51,097 bases of DNA from Streptomyces bikiniensis. GTDB lineage: Bacteria > Actinomycetota > Actinomycetes > Streptomycetales > Streptomycetaceae. The stretch spans positions 1-51,097 of the forward strand of contig JNWL01000042.1 in NCBI GenBank assembly GCA_000716465.1, read 5' to 3'. A program made the position numbers and the translations under genes. Of this stretch, positions 8,390 to 16,002 are shown piece by piece (the stretch's first letter is position 1; each line of letters starts with the position of its first letter). The notes under the pieces were generated by a model. That model ran no database searches. It had not been told where the DNA came from and saw only the letters and a list, made by a program, of their open reading frames with translations.

Positions 8390-8944
8390 GTGGCGCGGGT
8401 GCATGGAACCCGAACCACAGCGAAGATCCTGTTAGGGGCGGCGATGGCCGCCCTGACCGGCTGCGTCTCGGTGGACGCGCCGCCGGCGGCGCCCGCCCCC
8501 GCTCCGGCGGCGGAGTCCGCACGCCCCGGGAAGGGCGCCGCGCCGCAACTCGTGGACGGCCCGGCCCGCGAGGCCCTCGAAGCGGCGCTCCCCGCTCCCC
8601 CGCCCTCCGCCGCGCCCCGCGCGACCCCCACGGCCGAGCGGCGGCGGACGGCGGCCCCGCGGCTCCCGGAGGCACCGCGCCCCGGCACCGCACCGCCCCG
8701 GAGCGAAGACCCGCGTCCGCCGGACCACCCGGACCGGTCCGGGCCGTCCGTGCCGCCCGGCCCGTCGGCACCGCCCGGCCCGCCCCGCGCGGCGGAGCCA
8801 CCGGCGCGGCCCCCGCTCTCCCGCTCCGACGTCTGCGCCCTGGGCGAGCGGTACGGAGCCCTGGACCCCGGCGGCGAGCGGTACGGGGTCTCGCACCCCG
8901 GCGGCGACCGGTCGGGGTTCTGCCCCGGTCCGTACGCCCGGTGA
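8390..8944 (+). CDS. proline-rich secreted lipoprotein of unknown function
   Basis: The predicted product has 184 residues. An N-terminal signal with a lipobox (LLGAAMAALTGC, Cys near residue 25) indicates a lipid-anchored extracytoplasmic protein. A long Pro/Ala-rich linker follows. The C-terminus, DVCALGERYGALDPGGERYG, resembles the short CALGERYG-containing tail of many streptomycete lipoproteins, here partly duplicated. The GTG start at 8390 has GGAG about 8 nt upstream. No enzymatic motif is seen. A hairpin overlaps the stop codon. Confidence 0.6.
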   Translation: MARVHGTRTTAKILLGAAMAALTGCVSVDAPPAAPAPAPAAESARPGKGAAPQLVDGPAREALEAALPAPPPSAAPRATPTAERRRTAAPRLPEAPRPGTAPPRSEDPRPPDHPDRSGPSVPPGPSAPPGPPRAAEPPARPPLSRSDVCALGERYGALDPGGERYGVSHPGGDRSGFCPGPYAR

Positions 8945-8959
8945 GCCGGGGTACGGACC
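8927..8959 (+). terminator. hairpin across the lipoprotein stop codon
   Basis: GGTCCGTAC (8927-8935) pairs with GTACGGACC (8951-8959), and inner CCCGG pairs with CCGGG around a TGAG loop containing the stop codon; one G is bulged. It probably ends the lipoprotein transcript and may also end the convergent gene. Confidence 0.55.
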
Positions 8960-8992
8960 CCAGGGCGCCGCTCGCGGACGGTCGGCGGCCCG

Positions 8993-9466
8993 TCACTCCC
9001 CCCGCAGCCGCAGCTCCAGGCGCTCGATCGCGGCCCGTACCCCGGTCCCGTAGCCGTCGTCGTCGAGGTGGTCCGCCGCCGCGCGGGCCCGGTCCAGATG
9101 GGCGCGCGCGGCGTCGGGCCGGTGGAGCTCGGCGTAGTCGGCGGCCAGGTTGAGGTGGAGCGAGGGGTACAGCGCCCGGACCGCGGCCGACGCGTCGTGC
9201 GCGGCGAGCCGCTCGTCCGTGAGGTCCTCGGCCGCGCTCAGGGCCCGCAGGTCCCAGGCCAGCTCGGTGTCGGGGTCGTCCTGGGCGTCCGCCATGTAGT
9301 GCGCGAGGGTGCAGCGGTGCAGGGGGTCCCCGTCCGGGCCGATCTGCTGCCAGAGCAGCCCGAAGCGGTTGCGGGCCTCCTCGCGGTCGCCGCCGTGGAG
9401 CAGCATCAGGGCCTGCCCGATCCTGGTCATGACCCCGTCGTCCGACACCTGCTGCTGCTCGGTCAC
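8993..9466 (-). CDS. tetratricopeptide-like helical protein
   Basis: The 157-residue cytoplasmic protein is made of helical hairpins resembling tetratricopeptide repeats (GQALMLLHGGDREEARNRFG, then the NLAADYAELHRPDAARAHLDRARAA segment). Such modules mediate protein interactions; no catalytic motif is seen. Two in-frame GTG codons are possible. The one at 9466 is chosen because GGAGGT lies 4 nt upstream of it, whereas the one at 9478 has no Shine-Dalgarno site. It is a single gene 69 bp upstream of the uracil-DNA glycosylase end. Confidence 0.7.
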   Translation of the reverse strand: MTEQQQVSDDGVMTRIGQALMLLHGGDREEARNRFGLLWQQIGPDGDPLHRCTLAHYMADAQDDPDTELAWDLRALSAAEDLTDERLAAHDASAAVRALYPSLHLNLAADYAELHRPDAARAHLDRARAAADHLDDDGYGTGVRAAIERLELRLRGE

Positions 9467-9535
9467 CGCGACCTCCACAAGATCACCACTGGGAGGGCCG
9501 ACGCTAGCCGCCCCCGGCCCGGATCGGTCCGAGGC

Positions 9536-10219
9536 TCAGCCGAGGTCGGGGATGCGCCAGTCGATCGGCTCGTGCCCCTGGGCGGCCACGGCCTCGTTGA
9601 TCCGGGTGAAGGGACGCGAGCCGAAGAACTTCTTCGCCGACAGGGGCGAGGGGTGGGCGCCCTTGACCACCACGTGCCGCTCCTCGTCGATGAGCGGCAG
9701 CTTCTTCTGGGCGTAGTTGCCCCACAGGACGAAGACGGCCGGGTCGGGGCGCGAGGCGACCGCGGTGATCACCGCGTCGGTGAACTTCTCCCAGCCCTTG
9801 CCCTTGTGCGAGTTCGCCTCGCCGGAGCGGACCGTCAGCACGGCGTTGAGCAGGAGGACGCCCTGCTCGGCCCACGGCATCAGGTAGCCGTTGTCCGGGA
9901 TCGGCAGGCCGAGCTCGGCGTTCATCTCCTTGTAGATGTTCCGCAGGGAGGGCGGGGTCTTCACGCCGGGACGGACGGAGAAGCAGAGGCCGTGGCCCTG
10001 GCCCTCGCCGTGGTAGGGGTCCTGACCGAGGATCAGGACCTTCACCTTGTCGTACGGGGTGGCGTCGAGGGCGGCGAACACCTCGTCCTTCGGGGGGAAG
10101 ACCGGTCCCTTGGCGCGCTCCTCCTCGACGAACTCGGTGAGCTGCTCGAAGTACGGCTTCTGCAGCTCCTCGCCGAGAACACCCCGCCAGGACTCGGGCA
10201 GCATGCTGGTGTCGGTCAC
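9536..10219 (-). CDS. ung: uracil-DNA glycosylase (family 1)
   Basis: The 227-residue Ung removes uracil from DNA as the first step of base-excision repair. The water-activating loop GQDPYHGEGQGHGLCFSV (catalytic Asp near residue 67) and the minor-groove intercalation loop HPSPLS (C-terminal third) are both intact, as is the Ser/Pro-rich TPPSLRNIYKE segment. The length is standard. Two in-frame GTG starts exist; the one at 10219 has GGAGG 8 nt upstream, while the one at 10225 would leave only 2 nt. Confidence 0.95.
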   Translation of the reverse strand: MTDTSMLPESWRGVLGEELQKPYFEQLTEFVEEERAKGPVFPPKDEVFAALDATPYDKVKVLILGQDPYHGEGQGHGLCFSVRPGVKTPPSLRNIYKEMNAELGLPIPDNGYLMPWAEQGVLLLNAVLTVRSGEANSHKGKGWEKFTDAVITAVASRPDPAVFVLWGNYAQKKLPLIDEERHVVVKGAHPSPLSAKKFFGSRPFTRINEAVAAQGHEPIDWRIPDLG

Positions 10220-10265
10220 GGTCACAACCTCCGGTGGACGTTCCTGCCTACGTCCCCGAACCTAC

Positions 10266-10290
10266 CGGGGGCCACTGACAGCGGCCCCCG
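10266..10290 (-). terminator. hairpin downstream of the binding-protein gene
   Basis: CGGGGGCC (10266-10273) pairs with GGCCCCCG (10283-10290) around a 9-nt loop, in the gap between the ung start and the substrate-binding protein stop. It lies downstream of the binding-protein gene on the minus strand. Confidence 0.5.
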
Positions 10291-10312
10291 CAGGTCTTCA
10301 CCGGTGCGCCCC

Positions 10313-10335
10313 CGCCGGCGGTCCCTCCGCCGGCG
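10313..10335 (-). terminator. hairpin immediately after the binding-protein stop
   Basis: CGCCGGCGG (10313-10321) and CCGCCGGCG (10327-10335) form a perfect 9-bp stem with a TCCCT loop, 5 nt beyond the stop codon at 10341. Confidence 0.55.
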
Positions 10336-10340
10336 TCCGG

Positions 10341-11921
10341 CTACCAGCTGGCCCGGCGGTGCAGCTCCCACAGCTGCATGACCGTCTGCGGGTCGAGGGC
10401 GCGCTCGCCGCCGCCGATGTCCTCGCGGGCCGCGATGTAGAGCTTGCCCTGCCACAGGGGCAGCAGGCGGACGTCCTGGACCATGATCTCCTGGGCCGCC
10501 ACGAACTCGTCCGTGACGGTCCCGCGGTCGCTCTGGCGGCGGGACTTGGGGATGAGGACGTCGGTGATCCGGGGGCTCACGTAGGGCGTGCCGAGGACGT
10601 TCTCCTTGCCGACGAAGGGCGCGACGAAGTTGTCCGGGTCCGGGAAGTCGGGGAACCAGCCGCGGCCGAAGACCGGGTACTCGCCCTTCTGGTAGGCCGC
10701 CTGGTACTCCGTCCAGGGCTTGCCGTGCAGGGTGACCTCGAAGAGCCCGGACTCCTCCAGCTGCCGCTTGAGCTCCTTGAACTCGGCGGCCGTCGAGGAG
10801 CCGTAGCGGTCCGTGGTGTACCAGAAGGTCAGCTTGACGGGCTCGTCGATGCCGGCCTCGCGAAGGATCTTGGTGGCCTTCTCGACGCTGGGCGAGCCGA
10901 AGCGGTCGAAGAACTTGGTGGTGTGGGCCGCGATGCCCTTGGGCACCATGGAGTACAGGGGTTCGGCGGTGCCCTGGTAGACCCGGTTGACCAGTTCGTC
11001 GCGGTCGACGAGCTGGGCGATGGCCTTGCGGACGGGGAGCTTGGCGACCGAGGGGTCCTGGGCGTTGAAGACCAGGTAGCGGATGTCGGTGCCGGTGGAC
11101 TCGACGAGCTGGAGGTCCTGGTTCTCGGGCCTGTCGTCCTGGAGGGAGACGACCTCCTCGGCGGTGAGGCCGCGGTAGGTGGCGTCGATCTCCTTCTTCC
11201 GGAGCGCCGTGACCATCGCCTCGGACTCCTTGAAGTACTTGATGGTCACCCCCCCGTTCTTGAGGTTGGCGAACCCCTTGTACGTGGGGTTCTTCGTCAG
11301 CTCGGCCGACTCGCCCTCGGCGTACGCGTCGAGGGTGTAGGGCCCCGAGCCGGCGACCTTGCCGTCCTGCGAACGGAGCCGGTCGGCCGGGTACTCGGCC
11401 GGGTCCACGATGGACATGGCGGGGGTGGCGAGGATGAAGGGGAAGGTCGCGTCCGGCTTGTTGAGGCGAAAGACGACCGTGCGGTCGCCGACGGTCTCGA
11501 TCTTGTCGAGGGACCCGAGCATGCCGTTGGGGCCGCCCTTGTGGTTGATCGTGCGGATGCGCTCGATCGAGTACTGCACGGCCTTGGCGTCCAGCTTGTG
11601 CCCGTTGGAGAACGTGAGGCCGTCGATGAGCTTGCACTCGAAGACCCGGCTGGCGGTGTCCGTGAACTTGCAGTCGGCGGCGTCCGACTGCGGCGTCGTG
11701 CTGCCGGTCGGGAAACTCACCAGAGTCTGGAAGACGTTCCGGAAGAGCTCCCAGGCATTGTCCCAGGACGCGGCTGGATCAAGCGTGGAGGGAGAACTCG
11801 TCGTGCCGATCACGAGTCTCTGATCCCCGGTGGATTCACTGTCCGAAAAGACACCGCATCCGGTCACCAGGGATATGGACACAAGGGCTGCAGCCGCCTG
11901 CAGACTGGTCCGGTTGAACAC
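10341..11921 (-). CDS. ABC transporter substrate-binding lipoprotein, family 5 (peptide/nickel type)
   Basis: The 526-residue SBP_bac_5 protein is a lipid-anchored extracytoplasmic receptor of the Dpp/Opp type. The signal peptide ends in the lipobox SLVTGC (Cys near residue 22). The family block RLVIGTTSSPSTLDPA follows, then the FSNGHKLDAKAVQYSIERI motif and the C-terminal LPLWQGKLYIA region. The GTG at 11921 is chosen because GAGGAG is 7 nt upstream; the one at 11927 is only 1 nt from it. No permease or ATPase genes flank it, so it is an orphan receptor. The ligand is unknown. Confidence 0.85.
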   Translation of the reverse strand: MFNRTSLQAAAALVSISLVTGCGVFSDSESTGDQRLVIGTTSSPSTLDPAASWDNAWELFRNVFQTLVSFPTGSTTPQSDAADCKFTDTASRVFECKLIDGLTFSNGHKLDAKAVQYSIERIRTINHKGGPNGMLGSLDKIETVGDRTVVFRLNKPDATFPFILATPAMSIVDPAEYPADRLRSQDGKVAGSGPYTLDAYAEGESAELTKNPTYKGFANLKNGGVTIKYFKESEAMVTALRKKEIDATYRGLTAEEVVSLQDDRPENQDLQLVESTGTDIRYLVFNAQDPSVAKLPVRKAIAQLVDRDELVNRVYQGTAEPLYSMVPKGIAAHTTKFFDRFGSPSVEKATKILREAGIDEPVKLTFWYTTDRYGSSTAAEFKELKRQLEESGLFEVTLHGKPWTEYQAAYQKGEYPVFGRGWFPDFPDPDNFVAPFVGKENVLGTPYVSPRITDVLIPKSRRQSDRGTVTDEFVAAQEIMVQDVRLLPLWQGKLYIAAREDIGGGERALDPQTVMQLWELHRRASW

Positions 11922-12034
11922 GTGCACGCTCCTCGTTCAGCCATGGGTCGGCCGACGATACCGCAGCACCCCGTCAGGTCAATGTTCGAGCCCGACGGGG
12001 CACTTGAGGCATTCGATGCAGAACCGGTGTCAAT

Positions 12035-12062
12035 CCGGACATGAATTCCGGAAAGTGTCCGG
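12035..12062 (-). terminator. weak hairpin downstream of the SDR pair
   Basis: CCGGACA (12035-12041) pairs with TGTCCGG (12056-12062) with a 14-nt loop, just beyond the SDR stop at 12070. A plausible but unproven terminator. Confidence 0.35.
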
Positions 12063-12069
12063 TTATCGG

Positions 12070-12837
12070 TCACCCGACTCCGGCGTTCAGGAAAATGCCG
12101 CCGTCGACGACGAGCGTCTGACCGGTGATCCACTCCGACTGGGAGGAGGTGAGGAAGGCGGCCGCACCACCGATGTCCGCCGGCACGCCGAGCCGGCCGA
12201 GCGGATAGGAGGCGGCGGCCTCCGCCTCGCGGCCCTCGTAGAGCGCCTGCGCGAATTTCGTCTTGACAACGGCCGGGGCGATTGCGTTGACCCGCACGAC
12301 CGGCGCGAATTCGTGCGCCAGCTGGAGGGTCAGATTGACCATCGCGGCCTTGCTCATTCCGTACGCCCCGATGAAAGGCGAGGCGGACACGCCGGCGATC
12401 GAGGCGATGTTCACGATCGCCCCGCCGTTCTGCTTCTGCCAGGCGTGCCAGGTCCGCTGGGCGAAGCCGAGCGCGGAGATCACGTTCGTCTCGAAGACCT
12501 TGCGCGCCACATTGAGGTCCAGGTCCGCGATGGGGCCGAAGACCGGATTCGTACCGGCGTTGTTGATCAGGAAGTCCACCCGGCCGAAGGCGTCCATCGC
12601 CGCCTCGACGGCGGCGGCCTGGTGGGCCTCGTCGTGGGCCTTGCCGGGGACGCCGATCACCCGGTCGGCGCCGAGGCGTTCCACGGCCTCCTTGAGGGCC
12701 TCCTCGCCGCGTCCGGTGATGACGACCCGGTCTCCGCGGGCGACCAGCGCCTCGGCGATGCCGTAGCCGATGCCCCGGCTCGCGCCGGTGACCAGGGCGA
12801 CCTTGCCGGACGGTTCCGGCGGCTGCTGCGTGCTCAT
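12070..12837 (-). CDS. short-chain dehydrogenase/reductase, SDR family
   Basis: The 255-residue classical SDR has the cofactor motif TGASRGIGYGIA (about residues 18-29), NNAG, and the catalytic Ser/Tyr/Lys as IASIAGVSASPFIGAYGMSK. A C-terminal GQTLVVDGG block completes the fold. Arg after the glycine motif and VVITGR suggest NADPH preference, which is inference. It starts at an ATG 35 bp downstream of the fabG-like gene, so the two form an operon. The substrate, possibly a 3-oxoacyl thioester, is unproven. Confidence 0.9.
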   Translation of the reverse strand: MSTQQPPEPSGKVALVTGASRGIGYGIAEALVARGDRVVITGRGEEALKEAVERLGADRVIGVPGKAHDEAHQAAAVEAAMDAFGRVDFLINNAGTNPVFGPIADLDLNVARKVFETNVISALGFAQRTWHAWQKQNGGAIVNIASIAGVSASPFIGAYGMSKAAMVNLTLQLAHEFAPVVRVNAIAPAVVKTKFAQALYEGREAEAAASYPLGRLGVPADIGGAAAFLTSSQSEWITGQTLVVDGGIFLNAGVG

Positions 12838-12872
12838 GCTCGTCTCCTCCTCGTTCCCGTCGCCGCCGGCCG

Positions 12873-13634
12873 TCAGTTGAGCGGGCCGCCGGCCACGTAC
12901 ATGACCTGGCCGGAGACGAATCCGGCGTCGTCGCCCGTGAAGAACGCGATCGCGTTGGCGACGTCCTCGGGGCGGCCGACCCGCTGCACCGGGATCATGG
13001 AGGCGGCGGCGGCCTGGAACTCCTCGAAGCCCATGCCGACGCGCTCGGCGGTCTGCGCGGTCATCTCGGTGACGATGAAGCCGGGGGCGACGGCGTTGGC
13101 GGTGACGCCGAACTTGCCGAGCTCCTTGGCGAGGGTCTTGGTGAAGCCCTGGAGACCGGCCTTGACGGCGGAGTAGTTGGCCTGGCCGCGGTTGCCGAGC
13201 GCCGAGGAGGAGGAGAGGGAGACGATCCGGCCGAAGCCCGCGTCCACCATGTGCTTCTGACAGGCCTTCGCCATCAGGAAGGCACCCTTGAGGTGCACGT
13301 TCATGACGAGGTCCCAGTCCGACTCGGACATCTTGAAGAGCAGGTTGTCGCGGAGCACGCCCGCGTTGTTGACGAGGATCGTCGGGGCGCCGAGCTCGGC
13401 GGCGACGCGCGCGACGGCGGCCTCCACCTGGGCGCCGTCGGAGACGTCGCAGCCGACCGCGAGGGCGGTGCCGCCCGCGGCGGTGATCTTCTCGACGGTG
13501 TCCTTGCAGGCCGCCTCGTCGAGGTCGAGTACGGCGACGGCGCGGCCCTCGGCCGCGAGGCGGAGCGCGGTGGCCGCGCCGATGCCCCGTGCGGCACCCG
13601 TGACGACGGCTACGCGCTGCTCGGTGGTGGACAT
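12873..13634 (-). CDS. fabG: 3-oxoacyl-ACP reductase FabG-like SDR
   Basis: The 253-residue SDR is close to FabG, which reduces 3-oxoacyl-ACP/CoA with NADPH. Motifs are TGAARGIGAATAL (about residues 14-26), LVNNAGVLRDNLLFKM (a FabG hallmark), SSSSALGNRGQANYSAVKAG with the Ser-Tyr-Lys triad, and a C-terminal GQVMYVAGG. The ATG at 13634 has GAGGAGA 6 nt upstream. It is the first gene of a two-SDR operon. Several FabG paralogues are usual in streptomycetes, so a role in secondary or steroid/fatty-acid metabolism is as likely as housekeeping synthesis. Confidence 0.85.
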   Translation of the reverse strand: MSTTEQRVAVVTGAARGIGAATALRLAAEGRAVAVLDLDEAACKDTVEKITAAGGTALAVGCDVSDGAQVEAAVARVAAELGAPTILVNNAGVLRDNLLFKMSESDWDLVMNVHLKGAFLMAKACQKHMVDAGFGRIVSLSSSSALGNRGQANYSAVKAGLQGFTKTLAKELGKFGVTANAVAPGFIVTEMTAQTAERVGMGFEEFQAAAASMIPVQRVGRPEDVANAIAFFTGDDAGFVSGQVMYVAGGPLN

Positions 13635-13705
13635 GCTTGGTTCTCCTCGCCCTTGGATCGTCCCTGGTGGCGGCCGGACCGGCGTCCGCTCCTGCGTCCC
13701 GCACA

Positions 13706-13745
13706 TGAGCGACCGCTTAGTATCGTCCGCAGACGAGACGCTAGA
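13706..13745 (-). promoter_or_regulatory. probable promoter of the fabG-like operon
   Basis: On the minus strand a GATACT -10-like hexamer is followed by AAGCGGTCGCTC, a short inverted repeat (AGCG/CGCT). This arrangement is common at TetR-type operators near acyl-CoA genes. The gap 13635-13813 otherwise holds nothing recognisable. Confidence 0.3.
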
Positions 13746-13813
13746 AGCCCTGGCACCCGGTGTCAACGGCCCACCGGGTGCACCTGGTCACCCTCCGTCC
13801 GGGGGGCGGGCGC

Positions 13814-14197
13814 TCAGCGCACGAGGAGATCGAGCAGGCGTTCCACCTCGGCCTCGGGGTCGGCGGTGAGGCCGGTGTGCACGGGGCCCGGCTGGACGAC
13901 CGTGGAGCGCGGCGCGATCAGCCAGCGGAAGCGGCGCCCCGCGTCGTCGCGCGCGGCCTGCCCGGCCGCGTCCCCGCCGAGGCAGACCCCCTCGACGGCA
14001 CGCAGGGCCGCCCGTACGCCGGTCACGTCGGCCGCCGGGTCGAGGACCGTCAGCTTGGCCTCGTCCAGGTGGGTGCGGGCGGCCACGAAGGAGCGGGCGC
14101 GGCAGTAGACGACCACGCCCGCGTTGAAGCACTCGCCGCGCTCGACCCGCGGCACCACGCGCAGCAGCGCGTACTCGAAGACGTCGCGGTCGCTCAC
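13814..14197 (-). CDS. DUF3037 domain protein
   Basis: The 127-residue protein fits DUF3037, a small family of unknown function. Conserved text includes YALLRVVPRVERGECFNAGVV near the N-terminus and FRWLIAPRSTVVQPGPVH towards the end. Its GTG overlaps the stop of the HipA-like gene as GTGA, so the two are translationally coupled. This pairing is common in Actinobacteria, suggesting the two products act together. No catalytic residues can be assigned. Confidence 0.8.
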   Translation of the reverse strand: MSDRDVFEYALLRVVPRVERGECFNAGVVVYCRARSFVAARTHLDEAKLTVLDPAADVTGVRAALRAVEGVCLGGDAAGQAARDDAGRRFRWLIAPRSTVVQPGPVHTGLTADPEAEVERLLDLLVR

Positions 14198-15063
14198 GTG
14201 GTGCCGTCCTTGTCGGTGCTCTTCTCGGTGTTCTCGCCGGCGGGGCGCGGGCGGGGCGCGAGGCGCTCGGCGAGCCAGCCGGGCGGCTGCTGGGGCCGGC
14301 CCTCGGTGCGCGGGCCGAGGGTGATCCGCTCGTGGATGGTGGCGGCGCGGGGCAGCAGCGCCTCGACGTAGGCGGCGCGCACCTCGTCGGCGCTCGTGAA
14401 GCCGGGCTCGTCGACGAGCCACTCGTCGGGCACGTCGGCGGCGACCTCGTCGAGGAGTTCGCGGGTGACGAGCGGGGCGAGCTCGGCGGCCGCGGCGGCG
14501 ATGTCGGGGCCGAAGGGGGCGAGCGCGTGGTCGGAGGCGTCGTACGGCTTGGCGGCGGACGCCTGCGCGCCCGGCCAGTTGTGGTGCCAGATCATGGTGG
14601 CGCCGTGGTCGATGAGCCACAGGTCGCCGTGCCAGACGAGCATGTTCGGGTTCCGCCAGGACCGGTCGACGTTGTTGATCACCGCGTCGAACCAGACGAC
14701 CCTTCCCGCCTCGGCCGGGTCCACCTCATATGCCAGCGGGTCGAAGCCCAGCGACCCCGGCAGGAAGTCCATGCCCAGGTTGAGCCCGCCGCTCGCCTTG
14801 AGCAGCTCCTGCACCTCCTGGTCGGGTTCGGAGAGCCCGATGACCGGGTCGAGCTGGATGGTGACGAGCTCGGGCACCCTCAGCCCGAGGCGGCGGGCGA
14901 GCTGCCCGCAGATCACCTCGGCGACCAGGGTCTTGCGGCCCTGCCCCGCGCCGGTGAACTTCATGACGTACGTGCCGAGATCGTCGGCCTCGACGATCCC
15001 GGGAAGCGAGCCGCCCTCCCGCAGGGGCGTGACGTAGCGGGTCGCGACGACCTCTTTCAGCAC
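14194..15063 (-). CDS. HipA-family kinase-like protein
   Basis: The 289-residue protein has a HipA-like kinase fold: a nucleotide-binding Lys in TYVMKFTGAGQGRK, the catalytic-loop text VINNVDRSWRNPNM (D and N as in HipA, about residues 128-141) and a metal-binding aspartate in LWLIDHGATMIWH. Classical HipA toxins are about 440 residues with an N-terminal subdomain; this short form lacks it and has no HipB antitoxin next to it, only a DUF3037 gene. A kinase or pseudokinase role is likely; a toxin role is not supported. Confidence 0.75.
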   Translation of the reverse strand: MLKEVVATRYVTPLREGGSLPGIVEADDLGTYVMKFTGAGQGRKTLVAEVICGQLARRLGLRVPELVTIQLDPVIGLSEPDQEVQELLKASGGLNLGMDFLPGSLGFDPLAYEVDPAEAGRVVWFDAVINNVDRSWRNPNMLVWHGDLWLIDHGATMIWHHNWPGAQASAAKPYDASDHALAPFGPDIAAAAAELAPLVTRELLDEVAADVPDEWLVDEPGFTSADEVRAAYVEALLPRAATIHERITLGPRTEGRPQQPPGWLAERLAPRPRPAGENTEKSTDKDGTT

Positions 15064-15181
15064 TTTCCCAGGCCACCCATCTCTTCAGCCCTGCCATCCA
15101 TGCACGCCGAGCCCTTGCTGTCGGCCTCCGGCATGAAGTGAGCATAGTGACCGCGAGTGATCGTCGGCGAGGAGTTTCCGG

Positions 15182-15224
15182 GCCGTCGCGGCCGGGCCAC
15201 GACGGACTGCCCGGCCGCGACGGC
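15182..15224 (-). terminator. strong terminator of the 11-gene operon
   Basis: A perfect 16-bp stem (15182-15197 with 15209-15224) and an 11-nt loop lie 10 bp beyond the stop of the methyltransferase, the last gene of the minus-strand biosynthetic and transport operon. Confidence 0.8.
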
Positions 15225-15234
15225 TCGTGCGCCG

Positions 15235-16002
15235 TCAGTCTCGTACGGCTGCCAGGACGCAGCTGTGGCCGTACTGCCACACCGTGCCCACGGACGGGAA
15301 GCCCGCCTTGCGCATCAGCTCCATGTGCTCCCGGGCGCTGAGGCCGTTGTCGCTCCCCAGGTCGAGGCCACGACGCCGCCGCTCGGCCGGCAGTTCGCCG
15401 AAGTCCGCGCATGCCTCGACGGCGGCCCACCAGCCGTACCAGTCTTCCCCGGCCGCGGTCCCGCCGGAGCGTCGCCCGTGTCCGCGGGCGACCGCCGCAG
15501 CCAGCTCCCTGACCGGACCGTCGTCCTGGTAGAGGTGGTCCGCGTTGACGAGCACGCCGCCGTCGCGCAGCAGGTCGTGGACGCGCTCGTACACCGAGGA
15601 CAGCACGTCCGGTGGGAGGTAGTGCAGTGCGGTGGTGGAGACGACGGCGTCCAGCGGCCCCTGCGCGGCCAGCCGTTCGTCCCAGGCCCCGGTGCCGATC
15701 CGCGCGTCGACGAAGGTGACCGCGTCCCCGTGGCAGGCGTCGCCCAGGGCCAGGAGCAGCGGGTCATGGTCGACGGCCAGGACCCGGGCGTGGGGCAGGG
15801 CGGTCGCGATCCGGGCGGCGAGCGAGCCCGGCCCGCAGCCCAGGTCGGCGACGAGGGGGCGGTCGGCGTCGCGCACGGCGTGGCGGACGACGTCGGTGAT
15901 GACCTCGAAGCGCTCCTCGCGGGCCGTCGCGTACACCTGCTGCTGGGCGTCCCAGCGGCTGATCCAGCGGGCGGCCGTCCGCGCGTTCAACCGGTGTTCC
16001 AT
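15235..16002 (-). CDS. class I SAM-dependent methyltransferase of the metallophore operon
   Basis: The 255-residue methyltransferase has motif I VADLGCGPGSLAARIA (about residues 50-65), an acidic motif II in VLAVDHDPLLLALG and motif post-I ending AVVSTTALHYLPP. It is the last gene of the operon, and its start overlaps the MFS gene end by 16 nt. A same-length paralogue is at 44172-44939, beside a decayed copy of the biosynthetic genes, so the enzyme belongs to this pathway rather than being a random neighbour. It could methylate an N, O or S atom of the product; the target is not readable. Confidence 0.85.
   Translation of the reverse strand: MEHRLNARTAARWISRWDAQQQVYATAREERFEVITDVVRHAVRDADRPLVADLGCGPGSLAARIATALPHARVLAVDHDPLLLALGDACHGDAVTFVDARIGTGAWDERLAAQGPLDAVVSTTALHYLPPDVLSSVYERVHDLLRDGGVLVNADHLYQDDGPVRELAAAVARGHGRRSGGTAAGEDWYGWWAAVEACADFGELPAERRRRGLDLGSDNGLSAREHMELMRKAGFPSVGTVWQYGHSCVLAAVRD

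Noticed and set aside
14194..15063. HipBA toxin-antitoxin system
   Set aside because: No HipB-like helix-turn-helix gene is adjacent and the HipA form is short.
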